Below, piece after piece: positions 36,338 through 46,594 of a stretch of 64,000 nt of DNA. The DNA lies in contig BTPG01000001.1 of assembly GCA_036245525.1 (NCBI GenBank), positions 183,960,663 through 184,024,662 on the forward strand. Reading direction: 5' to 3'. Numbering within the stretch: position 1 is the stretch's first letter; the number at the start of each line of letters is the position of its first letter. A program made the translations under genes and the position numbers. This DNA comes from Semisulcospira habei (taxonomy: Eukaryota; Mollusca; Gastropoda; Semisulcospiridae). A model generated the notes under the pieces. It was not told the origin of the DNA. It searched no databases and worked only from the letters and a program-made list of their open reading frames with translations.

Positions 36338-36550
36338 AACGAACAAAACATACTGAAACTTGGCCCTTGTATACAGTTATAATTAGTTAGTTAGTTATTT
36401 GGGTTTAACGCAGAGCAGGCAACTAAGGCCATCTCACAGCAGGTATACAATTGTATACCTGGTATACTTGTCTCTATATTATACAGGGACAAGTATACCA
36501 GGTATACAATTGTATGTAAGGGCAAAGTTTCAGTATGTTATGTTTGTTAC
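36337..36550. mobile_element. MITE with 40-bp inverted repeats ending at a splice acceptor
   Basis: The left end GTAACGAACAAAACATACTG and the right end, whose reverse complement reads GTAACAAACATAACATACTG, are matched over about 40 bp with four or five differences. The interior has a second nested palindrome (GTATACAATTGTATAC and its mirror, 36442-36515). A short LINE tail lies in the left half. The right terminus GTTAC is followed at once by AG and the exon at 36553. Confidence 0.75.
36386..36442 (-). mobile_element. LINE-tail fragment inside the MITE
   Basis: On the - strand it reads GTGAGATGGCCTTAGTTGCC and ends in an ACTAACTAACTAA tail. It matches the I-clade LINE tails at 17399 and 26324 and the microinsertion at 4212, and starts at the same nucleotide as the latter. 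Confidence 0.75.
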
Positions 36551-36552
36551 AG

Positions 36553-36669
36553 AACTGTGCCCCAGGTTACCTGAGAGTGCCAGACCCAAGCACGGCTCTT
36601 GGCCGATGTACACGGTGTAACTGTAATGGACATGCCACCTCTTGTGATCCGGTTACTGGACGATGCATG
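36553..36669 (+). CDS. HSPG2: Perlecan-like gene exon: laminin EGF repeat
   Basis: The 117-bp exon (39 codons, phase 0 to 0) lies between GTTACAG and ATG|GTAAGT. It encodes NCAPGYLRVPDPSTALGRC, then CNCNGHATSCDPVTGRCM, the end of one laminin-type EGF module and the start of the next. The cysteine spacing continues directly from the exon at 27826 and into that at 37011. The acceptor AG abuts the end of a MITE, so the upstream intronic signals are transposon sequence or were replaced by it. Confidence 0.88.
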
Positions 36670-37010
36670 GTAAGTCGCACCATTTTTTGTGGCTAATTTT
36701 TTTTTGCTGCATATTTCTCATATATGGTACTACTTATTGGCTCGTGTAGTAGCATAATTGATTGATACTATTTATTGAGCTGTCTGTGGTCAAGTTCAGT
36801 GTCGAAGACAGACTTTACTGCCCCACTGAGCCTGTTCAGGATGAGATGGGTGGATTGTAGGGATTGCTATAGCTTCCTGTCTGGTAGACAGACTGATGTC
36901 TTTTTACTTTCACAAGCATTTAGTGTAAATTCTTTCCCTCATATTGTCACATACTGTCATGATGGGAAAACTACAGAACTGTTTTTAAAAAAAAAATGTT
37001 TTTGTTGTAG
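36670..37010. other. Short intron with a duplicated 83-bp piece
   Basis: The piece at 36817-36899 (TGCCCCACTGAGCCTGTTCA onward) repeats 35171-35253 with about two differences. The rest is unremarkable intron ending in TTTTTGTTGTAG. Confidence 0.7.
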
Positions 37011-37138
37011 GACTGTCAGCACAACACTGTTGGTGACAGATGTGAAAGGTGTGCGCCTGGTTACTATGGCGATGCTACCTCAGGAACGCCCAACGACTGT
37101 CGCGAGTGTCCCTGCCCTCTGACCACTCCATCCAATAG
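37011..37138 (+). CDS. HSPG2: Perlecan-like gene exon: laminin EGF repeat
   Basis: The 128-bp exon, phase 0 to 2, follows TTTGTTGTAG and ends AATAG|GTAAGA. It encodes [20 protein letters not shown] and then [14 protein letters not shown], a full laminin-type EGF core. The last Arg codon is split and completed by the exon at 39628. No stop or frameshift is present. Confidence 0.9.
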
Positions 37139-37385
37139 GTAAGAACATGCATTTATGGAAACGGCTTAAGACCATAAAGTCCTCGGTCATATAGCAGCTA
37201 TAAATAATGTGTGTTAATTCTCAAACTGTCTTGTAACCTGTGTTTGATGTTAAAGGTCAAGCAAGTACAGGTCAAGCTCAGTGTTTTGAGGTTACTTGGG
37301 TCTATGAAATGCTACTGTATACAGTTGGATTCACTTAACTGCCAAGACTGCTTTTATAACATGCACCACATATATATTACTAACT

Positions 37386-38527
37386 TGGCTTGGAAACAAA
37401 TGAAAAGAAAAGGGGAGACTACCAGTGCTAATATTTTAGGAAGACTACAAAATAAAGTAGGTAACAGCACTGTCAGGGGAGAGAAGTGTGCATGATCGAC
37501 CAGTGATCATAGATCTACTGTGGTCAAAGCACAAAAAAAGAGATAGGAAAGAGGGGGGTGCACTAAGAAAGTGACTGGAAGCAATGCATATGGAAGCCCC
37601 CCCGAAGGAGGGCGTATCACATATCCCACTGTTCAGCCACTTGTTGCATGGAAATTTAAATCTAGGTCCCCCAAGGGGGGTCCAGATATTTAGCCAGTGT
37701 GGACAGCTGTTTCGGTCTTGGCGACCTTATCAGCACACCATTCGGCATACTGGTGGAAGGCAGGAATTGTTGCCTACCTGCAAAGACGGCCACAGTTTAC
37801 TATGGTGTCTGCAGGGGCATACATTCCATGCCTCGGCCGAGGCATGGAATGTATGCCCCTGCAGACACCACAGTAAAATGTGGCTGATTTTGCAGGTAGG
37901 CAACAGTTCCTGCCTTCCACCAGTATGCCGAATGGTGTGCTGATAAGGTCGCCAAGACCGAAACAGCTGTCCACACTGGCTAAATATCTGGACCCCCCTT
38001 GGGGGACCTAGATTTAAATTTCCATGCACCAATATCGATTGCAACCCCTTCCCCCATTTTAGTAGGTTCTCTCTTAGGGTGCATGGAAATTTAGCTCTAG
38101 GTGGAGGCATGGAATGTATGCCCTTGCAGACACCACAGTAAAATGTGGCTGTCTTTGCAGGTAGGCAACAGTTCCTGCCTTCCACCAATATGCCGAATGG
38201 TGTGCTGACGAGGTCGCCAAGACCGAAACAGCTGTCCACACTGGCTAAATATCTGGACCCCTCTTGGGGAACCTAGATTTAAATTTCCATGCACCGAGTG
38301 GCTGGAACAGTGGGATATGTGATATGCCCCACTTCGGGGTGGGGGGGGGGGGGGTGCTTCCATATGCATTGCTTCCAGTCACTTTCTTAGCGCACCCCCT
38401 CTTTCCTATCTTTTTTTTTTTGTGTGCTTTGACCACAGTAGATCTGTGGATCACTGGTCGATCATGCACACTTCTCTCCCCTGACAGTGCTTTTACCTAC
38501 ATTACTTTGTAATCTGGCTTGGAAACA
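37386..38527. mobile_element. Large palindromic foldback element, 1.1 kb
   Basis: The layout is A-B, B', spacer, B'', A'. B (about 37646-37836) and B' (37837-38027) form an almost loop-free palindrome centred at CCTCGG|CCGAGG. A spacer at 38028-38103 is followed by a second inverted copy B'' (38104-38293) and A' (38294-38514), which mirrors 37446-37645. Thirteen-bp direct repeats TGGCTTGGAAACA at 37386-37398 and 38515-38527 look like a target-site duplication. Open frames on both strands with a CLPAKTAT-type repeat arise from the arms and are not genes. The type of element is unknown to me. Confidence 0.8.
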
Positions 38528-39627
38528 TTTTCTGTCTCTCATTTGCCATGACCTATATGTTGCATGCAACAGGGGTGGCACCGTTTTTATGTTGTCTATA
38601 ACCTGCTGATGGCTGCCACAATGCGTGTTGCAACCTTAGTCATGCTTGACCACCGTTCATTCCTGCATTTTCACTCATTCAGGGGCTGTTCATTGTTGTC
38701 GGCTTTACATCACTTGCACACTTGGTCAGAGAAAAAGGCTATGGTGGCAACCAAACAAAAAACTAAATGTCATGTATCAACTTACCCTTTTCTGAAAAGA
38801 TTAAGCTGCTGAGTACAGAGCTGCCCTTTTAGTATTATCCAAACAAAATGTGAAATGGGTGTTTGTTGTCAATTTAGAAAAACAAACTGAGAGTGGTCAC
38901 TAGCTGTGTGCCCCTGTCTTGTAAACTCTAAAGAAAATGAGGCAGTTATGTCCTTTTATTTCCATTGTAAACCAATAACATATATCTTGCCATTTAATTG
39001 TCACAATTTCTTGCATTCCCAGATCATGGCATGTAAGCAGATTTGACTGTATAAGCATTCACATTAACCCTTTCAGCGCCAGACATTCTGCAGCACAGCA
39101 TTTCCCAGCACCATTCATTTTCTGACTGACTTCAGCCACTATACACCTCTCATCTTTAAGCACTTTTATCTCATAAACTTCCTTACTAAATTACTTCAAA
39201 TTTTTAGGGGATGATAAAGAATTCAACAGAAAGATAGCTGATGATACGACCTTTGTATGTATACTGAATTGGCTCACTACTCACAAAGGTCACAGGAGGT
39301 GACAAAAGTGTGAAAAAATGCATACATTTTTAGAAAACATGGATTACACAGGCTATATAAACAACCTTTATGTTAGAACACTTGAATACTTTCTTTTTTC
39401 AGTGACCTGTTAGAAAGGTCAAGGTCACAAAAGGTCAGATTATGTGGATCGGTCATGCACATGAGCCTTAATAGCTTTGCCATTCTTGTGTTTTGCTATT
39501 GACAACATGTGTCCTGATAGTTTACAAGGTATTTCTATGGGTTTTTTTTGTAGGTAGGTAGGTAGGAAAGAAAGGCACTAGCAAGAGAGAAACAGTTTTG
39601 TGTTTACATCTGATGATTTTTGTGCAG

Positions 39628-39714
39628 GTTCTCTCCAACTTGCTTCCTTGACCAGGAGAGACAGGTTACCTGTGATCAGTGTCCAACTGGCTACAGTGGG
39701 CGTGACTGTGGCAT
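39628..39714 (+). CDS. HSPG2: Perlecan-like gene exon: laminin EGF repeat
   Basis: The 87-bp exon, phase 2 to 2, follows TTTTTGTGCAG and ends GGCAT|GTAAGG. It encodes FSPTCFLDQERQVTCDQCPT and GYSGRDCGM, the second half of a laminin-type EGF module. Reading frame and phase agree with the exons on either side. An AGGTCA-type repeat lies in the intron just upstream (39213-39495). Confidence 0.88.
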
Positions 39715-39994
39715 GTAAGGAAACGTTCACATCTTTCGTACAACTTTTTGCATTTTGAGGTGGTGATTTAGAGAAGGCATATACAGTTCTTCTGAGCAAA
39801 CTTTCCATTATTCGTGTTGGTAGGTTTGTTTTTTCACTTGTTTTTTACAAGAGGGAATGGAACTTTGGATAGCATATTTTTGTTTTATTTTAGTTTGTGC
39901 ACTCTGTCTAGATTTGAATTTGAGGTATTAGTAATGTATAATTAAACAAAAGGACTTTCCTATACAGACACTTAACATTTGAACATGTTTTCAG

Positions 39995-40053
39995 GTGTGC
40001 CCCAGGCTATACAGGCAACCCACGTGAACCTGGTGGTAGCTGTGTCCTTGGAG
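39995..40053 (+). CDS. HSPG2: Perlecan-like gene small exon
   Basis: The 59-bp exon, phase 2 to 1, lies between TGTTTTCAG and GGAG|GTAAGC. It encodes CAPGYTGNPREPGGSCVLGG with the first and last codons split. It closes the last laminin-type EGF module before the Ig domains. The phase fits exactly between the flanking exons. Confidence 0.85.
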
Positions 40054-40736
40054 GTAAGCTTTCTTGAATGTTTAGTTTACGCAGAAAGAAATGCATGTTG
40101 CTTTGGTAGAAATTTAAGATTATATAGGAAATATGTATCAGTTTAATAGTACGTTTTCTTATTAGGATAGTAGCCACTTTGCACAGTCTGAACTGGCAGG
40201 AGCATTCAAACTCCAAGCCCCATCATTGATATGAAAACTTGTACCAAATTATATGACAGAGTGTGCAAGAAAGTATATGTTGTAATGTGCAGGAGCAGAA
40301 TATGGAAACAAGACCTTTACTTCTGTTACACAGTATTTTGGTTACCTTCTTGTCCAGTTTCATTATGTACACTCTTCACAATAGACTGCTGCAGAGTTCT
40401 ATGAAGGAATTTTTTTTTTTTAGTAAAGGTCAAGGCTGCTAGCACATTGTGGTATGGCTTTTCAATAGTGCTTTTAGGCTCCACAGGCATAATTTGGAGA
40501 TCGACAGCACTCCTAGGTCACACACCTTGTAGTCATTTGTTATACTGGAAATGTTTGGAGTAGCACATTGCGTATGCATAAAATCCATCATGGCAGCGGA
40601 ACTCTATGGGTTTATCGTGAGTGGATCAGGGATTTTGGACCATGCTGTGCTAAGTTTCATGTTCGTCTAAGCCATAATGTTCAACAATCAAAGACCAGCA
40701 TGCACCTGAAGATACTTTATTGAATGTGGCATAGCC
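40054..40736. other. Intron 5' part, no feature
   Basis: Ordinary AT-rich intron before the minisatellite. Nothing else is recognised. Confidence 0.6.
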
Positions 40737-42575
40737 TTCATCACTTGGTGGCCATTGTTTCAGGTGAATTCCCTTCGGTGCTCTTCATCACTTGGTGGCC
40801 ATTGTTTCAGGTGAATTCCGATTGTTGCCTTTCATCACTAAGACTTGGTGGCCATTGTTTCAGGTGAATTCCCTTTGTTGCCCTTCATCACTTGGTGACC
40901 ATTGTTTCAGGTGAATTCCCTTTGTTGCCCTTCATCACTTGGTGGCCATTGTTTCAGGTGAATTCACTTTGTTGCCCTTCGTCAGATGGTGGCCATTGTT
41001 TCAGGTGAATTCCCTTTGTTGCCCTTCATCACTTGGTGACCATTGTTTCAGGTGAATTCACTTTGTTGCCATTCATCACTTGGTGGCCATTGTTTCAGGT
41101 GAATTCACTTTGTTGCCCTTCATGTTTCAGATGAATTCACTTTGTTGCCCTTCATGTTTCAGGTGACGTCACTTTGTAGCCCTCCACGTTTCAGGTGAAT
41201 TCATTTTGTTGCCTTTCATCACTTGGTGGCCATTGTTTCAGGTGAATTCACTTTGTTGCCCTTCATCACTTGGTGGCCATAGTTTCAGTTGAATTCACTT
41301 TGTTGCCCTTCATCACTTGGTGGCCATTGTTTCAGGTTACTTCACTTTGTTGCCCTTCATGTTTCAGGTGACTTCACTTTGTTCTCCTACATGTTACAGG
41401 TGAATTTATTTTGTTGCCCTTGATCTTTCAGCTGAATTCACTTTGTTGCCCTTCATGTTTCAGGTGAATTTAACTTTGTTGCCCTTCATGTTTCAGGTGA
41501 AATCACTTTGTTGCCCTTCATGTTTCAGGTGAATTCACTTTGTTGCCCTTCATCACTCGGTGGCCATTGTTTCAGGTGAATTCACTTTGTTGCCCTTCAT
41601 CACTTGGTGACCATTGTTTCAGTTGAATTCACTTTGTTGAATTCATCACTTGGTGGTCATTGTATCAGGTAAATTCACTTTGTTGCCCTTCATCACTTTG
41701 TGGCCATTTTTTTCAGGTGAATTCACTTTGTTGCCCTTCATGTTTCAGGTGACCTCACTTTGTTGCCCTTCATGTTTCAGGGTCATTGTATCAGGTGAAT
41801 TCACTTTGTTGCCCTTCATCACTTGGTGGCCATTTTTTTCAGGTGAATTCACTTTGTTGCCCTTCATGTTTCAGGTGACTTCACTTTGTTGCCCTTCATG
41901 TTTCAGGTGACTTCACTTTGTTGCCCTCCATGTTTCAAGTGAATTCATTTTGTTGCCCTTCATGTTTCAGGTGAATTAACTTTGTTGCCCTTCATGTTTC
42001 AGCTGAATTCACTTTGTTGCCCTTCATGTTTCGGGTGACTTCACTTTGTTCTCCTTCATGTTTCAGGTGAATTCACTTTGTTGCCCTTCATGTTTAAGGT
42101 GACTTCCCTTTGTTCTCCATGTTTCAGGTGAATTCACTTTGTTGCCCTTCACGTTTCAGATGAATTCACTTTGTTGCCTTTCATGTTTCAGGTGACTTCA
42201 TTTTGTTCTTCTTCATATTTCAGGTGAATTCACTTTGTTCTCCTTCATGTTTCAGGTGACTTCACTTTGTTGCCCTCCATGTTTCAGGTGGATTCACTTT
42301 GTTCTCCTTCATGTTTCAGGTGACTTCACTTTGTTGCCCTTCATGTTTCAGGTGAATTCACTTTGTTGCCCTTCATGTTTCAGGTGGCTTCATTTTGTTC
42401 TCCTTCATGTTTCAGGTGAATTTACTTTGTTGCCCTTCATGTTTCAGGTGAATTCACTTTGTTGCCCTTCATGTTTCAGGTGAATTCACTTTGTTGTCCT
42501 TCATGTTTCAGGTGAATTCACTTTGTTGCCCTTCATGTTTCAGGTGAATTCACTTTGTTGCCCTTCATGTTTCAG
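40737..42575 (+). repeat. Minisatellite made of copies of the next exon's splice junction
   Basis: About 45-50 tandem units fill 1.8 kb. The right part has 32-bp units reading GTGAATTCACTTTGTTGCCC then TTCATGTTTCAG. The left part is mostly 47-bp units with an extra 15 bp (CACTTGGTGGCCATT) before GTTTCAG. The array ends exactly at the acceptor TTCATGTTTCAG of the Ig exon, whose first bases GTGAATTCC match the unit start. The three-frame openness of the unit gives spurious reading frames of 80-90 residues. Confidence 0.95.
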
Positions 42576-42851
42576 GTGAATTCCCAGAAGTGGTGGTGAA
42601 CCCCATTACTCTTAGAGAACCTGTGGGCTCCACTGTTCGCTTCACATGTCAGGTGTCTGGTCGCGGTCCATTTAACGTGTTGTGGAGTAGGCTGGATGGT
42701 CGCCCATTGCCATCATTGGCTAGGACCGGTTTGGGCCCTTCCTATGAGCTGGTGCTAAACCGGGTTCAGTATACAGATGCTGGTCGTTATGTTTGCACGG
42801 CCACCAACGCTTATGGTACTAACAGGGCCTATGTGGAGCTGACTGTGGAAC
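42576..42851 (+). CDS. HSPG2: Perlecan-like gene exon: Ig (I-set) domain
   Basis: The 276-bp exon (phase 1 to 1) encodes one complete Ig domain: VVVNPITLREPVGSTVRFTC with the first Cys, VLWSRLDGRPLP with the core Trp, and YTDAGRYVCTATNAYGT with the D-x-G-x-Y-x-C signature. Symmetric phase-1 exons are the rule for Ig modules. The domain follows directly on the laminin-EGF repeats, which is the domain III to IV boundary of perlecan. The donor is GAAC|GTAAGT. The acceptor is the last of many near-identical TTTCAG|GTGAATTC sequences in the preceding minisatellite. No later Ig exons are visible, so the gene continues beyond the transposon cluster. Confidence 0.9.
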
Positions 42852-44525
42852 GTAAGTACAGGGTTGTCCAAAAACATTATCTATGTGTGTTTACATTAGT
42901 GCTTTTAACTTTTCACCAATGCACTGCACAATGTGTTGACTTTATTTTTTGAATCAATTGATAGATTCCAAACAACTTTTATGGGAAAGATCCCAAACAC
43001 CCTTTCTGGGTGAGTACTTTTGTGTATACATCTATACCAAGGCCTAATATAGTAAACTTAGTTTATAAAGGGGTCATGCAGGTATGACAACAGTCAGATA
43101 TTATATTATATTGAGCAGCATTTTGCTTGATATAGTGCCGATAACAGGCAGATGTGATTATGAGACCTGAATCAAAATGTTGGAGTCGCAAGATGAGGAC
43201 ATTTGATTCAGGTCAAGTAATCGGCACTATATCAAACAAAATTTTGCTCAGTATAATTTATGTACCCAGTCCAAAACAAAACTGTGCCTGGTATCATTCA
43301 TTTTGTGGCTGATGCGATGTTCAGACAAAACACATGAATGGCAGACGATTGCATATCGCTGTCGACTGGGTGCATAGATTTCGTCTGACTATGAAGACAT
43401 CAGTGCATCATATAACTGTGCGTGTTACTCAGTAAATTCTACTTGTAACTATATCACGCATAATTATGGAAAATGCCAGCAGGTTTGTTTAGTTCTTTTG
43501 TCAGGTTGTCGATATCGCCAGCTGACATCTCATCATTTAAGAATAAGAGTACTTTATTATCTCGAAAAGAGAAATTTGGTTGTGGTACATTTCGAGGGTT
43601 GACTGCCGAAACGTAGTATCTCACATTTTTGGAGATTTTGACTTTTTGGTATCAGCAGCCTCAGGAAACGATGCTCTTTTGTCTGATCTATTTCTTTTCT
43701 TAAAAAAGTCATTAGTTTTAAAAATATTGATTAGAACCGAAAAATATGTTCAGGCAAACATAGCGAATCAATCCCCGCCGAAACATAGTTGCTGAAGATA
43801 CGGCTGTAAGGTCTTATTATCTCATGAATCTTTGCAGAAAAAGTGACTGCCGAAACCAAGTATCTGGAGTTCAGCTGTGTTTGCTGTCAGCTTGTTTAGT
43901 TGATTAAGAGAGCAGGGAAAGCGTATATCAAAATACGATCAAAATAATTCCAATGCCTGCCCCCGCTGAAATCTGGTATATGTTAGCTGCTGCCTTTCCG
44001 CTGTCAACACTGTTGATACACTGACAGGAAACTGGCACCGGCATCTCATGGCACTGGTACCGTTATCATGATGTCAGTTTATTAGGATACTAACAAGCTA
44101 CAAATCCTTTTTGTTCCACATCCTACCAAAAGTGTGGAAAGTTTTATCCGAAAGACCTCAGTTCTCATACTACTTTTCACAAGTGCAGCATTACTGGGCA
44201 GTGGAGTATCTTGGGTCAGTCAGTGGCTTCACAGTGTTCTTGCAGGTAACATAATTTCTGTCATTTATACTATTTTTATAATGCAGTATTCAGTACAAAT
44301 GTAATCATCACCATTGACTGTTAACTTAGGGTTGATTTCTGGTAAAATACTCATTGCAGTTTACTGATGATTGTCATTAAATTATTTTAGAGGCAGGTTA
44401 GTGTAAAATGATAATTACTGTAGTCTTTTTAAGTTACCTCAGCCTCAGCCTGGCACAGTGCTATTAAATGTAATTTACTTCTGTGTCTGCTTCATTGTCA
44501 TGTACAAATTGCACACCTTTACAGA
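42852..44525. other. Intronic or intergenic stretch
   Basis: Apart from the inverted repeat at 43103-43258 I recognise nothing here. Reading frames such as 43580-43795 have no domains. Confidence 0.5.
43103..43258. mobile_element. Stem-loop MITE-like inverted repeat
   Basis: Arms of about 37 bp pair at the two ends (left TTGCTTGATATAGTGCCGAT, right ATCGGCACTATATCAAACAA), with four or so mismatches. A second inner pair GACCTGAATCAAA/TTGATTCAGGTC (43169 and 43202) extends the stem. Confidence 0.7.
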
Positions 44526-46202
44526 ATGGACAGCCAACCAAGCAATGATGCTGAAGGCAGTGTGTACCTAAATCTGGCCAGTTCCTTTACAGCAGATGAC
44601 CTGGAGGATGGCCAGGAGGTCTCAAATGCCACTGTCAATTCTGAGCAGCTTCGAGTGAGTATGGTCAGTTTTGTGGCTCACAGTGTACTGAGACCTGTCG
44701 AACAGTTATGTTACGGGTTCTTGTTCACAATTTACTGTTATCAACGATTCCCTTTAGTTTGTCTTGAACTCTTCTGTATCACATCACTATCATTATGTGA
44801 AGCCTAGCTACTGAATTGATGTGCGCGTGTGTACCGTTATGTGCCCTCCCCCCCCCCCCCAACCCCAACATGCACACGCGCACGCACGCATGCACACACA
44901 CACACACCCCCTGAACATAAAGATTGATGATAATTGATTGATTTTAAATTTGACTTGTCAACAGTGCAGAGTCATCCAAAAAGATTGCAGCTGGTGCCTG
45001 TCTGACGATGAGCCCCTTCAAGCCTCCAAGCAAGTCTTCAAGCAGCCAGGGCAAGAGGATGCAAGTTGGTGTCATTCAGACCTGGAGCCTTTATCAGCGA
45101 AAATCAAGGGTGCACAGTGGTCTTGCTCTGATGACTATGATGAGCACTTGATAAAGATCAAATGCCTGGATATAACCGACTTGACCACTACAGAAAATGA
45201 GAGTGACAGTGACAACATCATCAAGGATCCCACTTACAGTCCATTCACTGAATTACCTCAAGCTGATGTAGTGCTGACGTCTTCCAACGAGGATTAAAGT
45301 GACGAAAATACACCTTTACCTTCACTGACAAGATGAAAACGCAAACACACATTATCCAAAAGCAGCAGTATAGAGCTGGCCAAGGCAGTGAGCAAGCAGG
45401 AGATGAAGCCACACCAGAGAGAACAAGAAGTGCACAGAAGTCGGCTTCAGAATCTGCTCCCAGCCAACGGATTGTACTCAGTAGAAGTAGCTGCAGATGG
45501 AAACTGTTTCTTCGAGGAAGTTTCCATGCACCTGAATATCACGTCGCTTGATCTGAGGACACAGATATGCAATTACCTGAAGGACAAATTTGCGACCTAC
45601 ATTTGCTTTCTGACAACAAATGAAGATAAGGAAAATGAAAGGTAACTAAAATACTTTTGGAACGTGGAACTGCTGCGGTCCCCAGGAATCTGGAACAACG
45701 ACGCAGATGATCTGCTTCCGAAGGCGCTTGCTGACTGCACAAGAGGCCGGTTATAATATACTCAAGTAACTTGCTTCATTATGAAACGATTCTTTACCCA
45801 GACACACAAGCAGGTGACACTGGTGTTGATCAATCACCGATCATTCTGTCACTACTGGAGACTGAAGCCCAACACTATGATGCTGTATTTCCTTTCTCAC
45901 CTGCGACACGTTCAAGTGGGTCACCAGGAGACTCCGTACCAGTGACAAGCGAGGCAGCAGAAGACACAGTGCCAGGAACCAGCAAGACACAAGAAGACAT
46001 AATGTATGAGACCAGTGGCAGAAACGACACGCCAAATAGTCCAGTCATTGAACAGATGTCTCCACCAAACACACCACAAACTCCTAGATCACGACAGACT
46101 TCTTCATTATCACCTTTGCACAGCACCCCCAAACCACAAACACCAAGGAAACAAGTCAAGTTTAAGACACCGCCCCCTCCCAAAAAGCTGTTCAGGAAGA
46201 AA
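44526..46202 (+). pseudogene. OTU-domain cysteine protease gene, broken
   Basis: OTU proteases usually cleave ubiquitin chains. A first exon 44526-44653 (MDSQPSNDAEGSVYLN) joins in phase 0, through GTGAGT and TCAACAG, to a second at 44964. The acidic N-terminal region reaches a TAA near 45295. The same frame continues past this stop and a TGA to the basic KRKHTLSKSSS stretch and the OTU domain. There ADGNCFFEEV (about 45495) has the catalytic Asp and Cys, and after a TAA near 45645 and a frameshift near 45735, ETEAQHYDAVF (about 45870) has the catalytic His. A Ser/Thr/Pro-rich tail runs to 46200, where a DIRS terminal repeat starts. At least three stops and one frameshift make this a pseudogene. 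Whether it was a host gene or part of a transposon is open. Confidence 0.7.
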
Positions 46203-46335
46203 TATGAATTTTTCTTTAAAATGTATTTTTTCGAAAAATACTTACCAATGCCATGACTACATGGGATTACCTATAGCTTACACAATTTTAGCCAAAAACT
46301 TACGATGTGTACCTATTGGGCCAAGGGAGAGATAA
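46203..46335 (+). mobile_element. DIRS terminal-repeat fragment
   Basis: The sequence starting TTTTTCTTTAAAATGTATTT and containing GAAAAATACTTACC and AATTTTAGCCAAAA matches the outer end of the DIRS repeat at 6069-6290 in reverse complement over about 125 bp. No internal DIRS sequence follows, so it is a solo or truncated end. Confidence 0.75.
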
Positions 46336-46434
46336 GAGATTGGACACTTGATGGGCACCTAATCAATAATCAATCATTTTATTTAATCCTCTTGGTAATT
46401 ATACAAGCCCATGCTAACCAAGACAGTCAATGCC

Positions 46435-46573
46435 TTAATCGCCTAGCCATTTTAGTTCCACTCCAGAAATCATTCAAGCAACGATTTTTTATCAGCTGCC
46501 AACCCGCGATTATTAAGGCAGATCCCCCACCCCACCTAAATAATTAATGCTGTCATTGACTTCTTTAAACAAA
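46435..46573 (+). repeat. Polinton left terminal inverted repeat
   Basis: All 139 bases match the reverse complement of 63589-63727. The outermost bases are TTAATCGCCTAGCC. Six flanking bases on either side (AATGCC and CTCAAT) do not form the 6-bp duplication usual for Polintons. Confidence 0.95.
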
Positions 46574-46594
46574 ATTATTATATTACGTTTTAAA

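Noticed and set aside
37730..38469. Paired frames of 60-170 residues on both strands
   Set aside because: They are mirror products of the palindromic element arms, with no domain.
41650..42483. Repetitive Cys/Phe-rich reading frames
   Set aside because: They arise because all three frames of the 32-bp minisatellite unit are open.
40737..42575. CRISPR-like array
   Set aside because: The units are contiguous with no unique spacers, and this is animal DNA.
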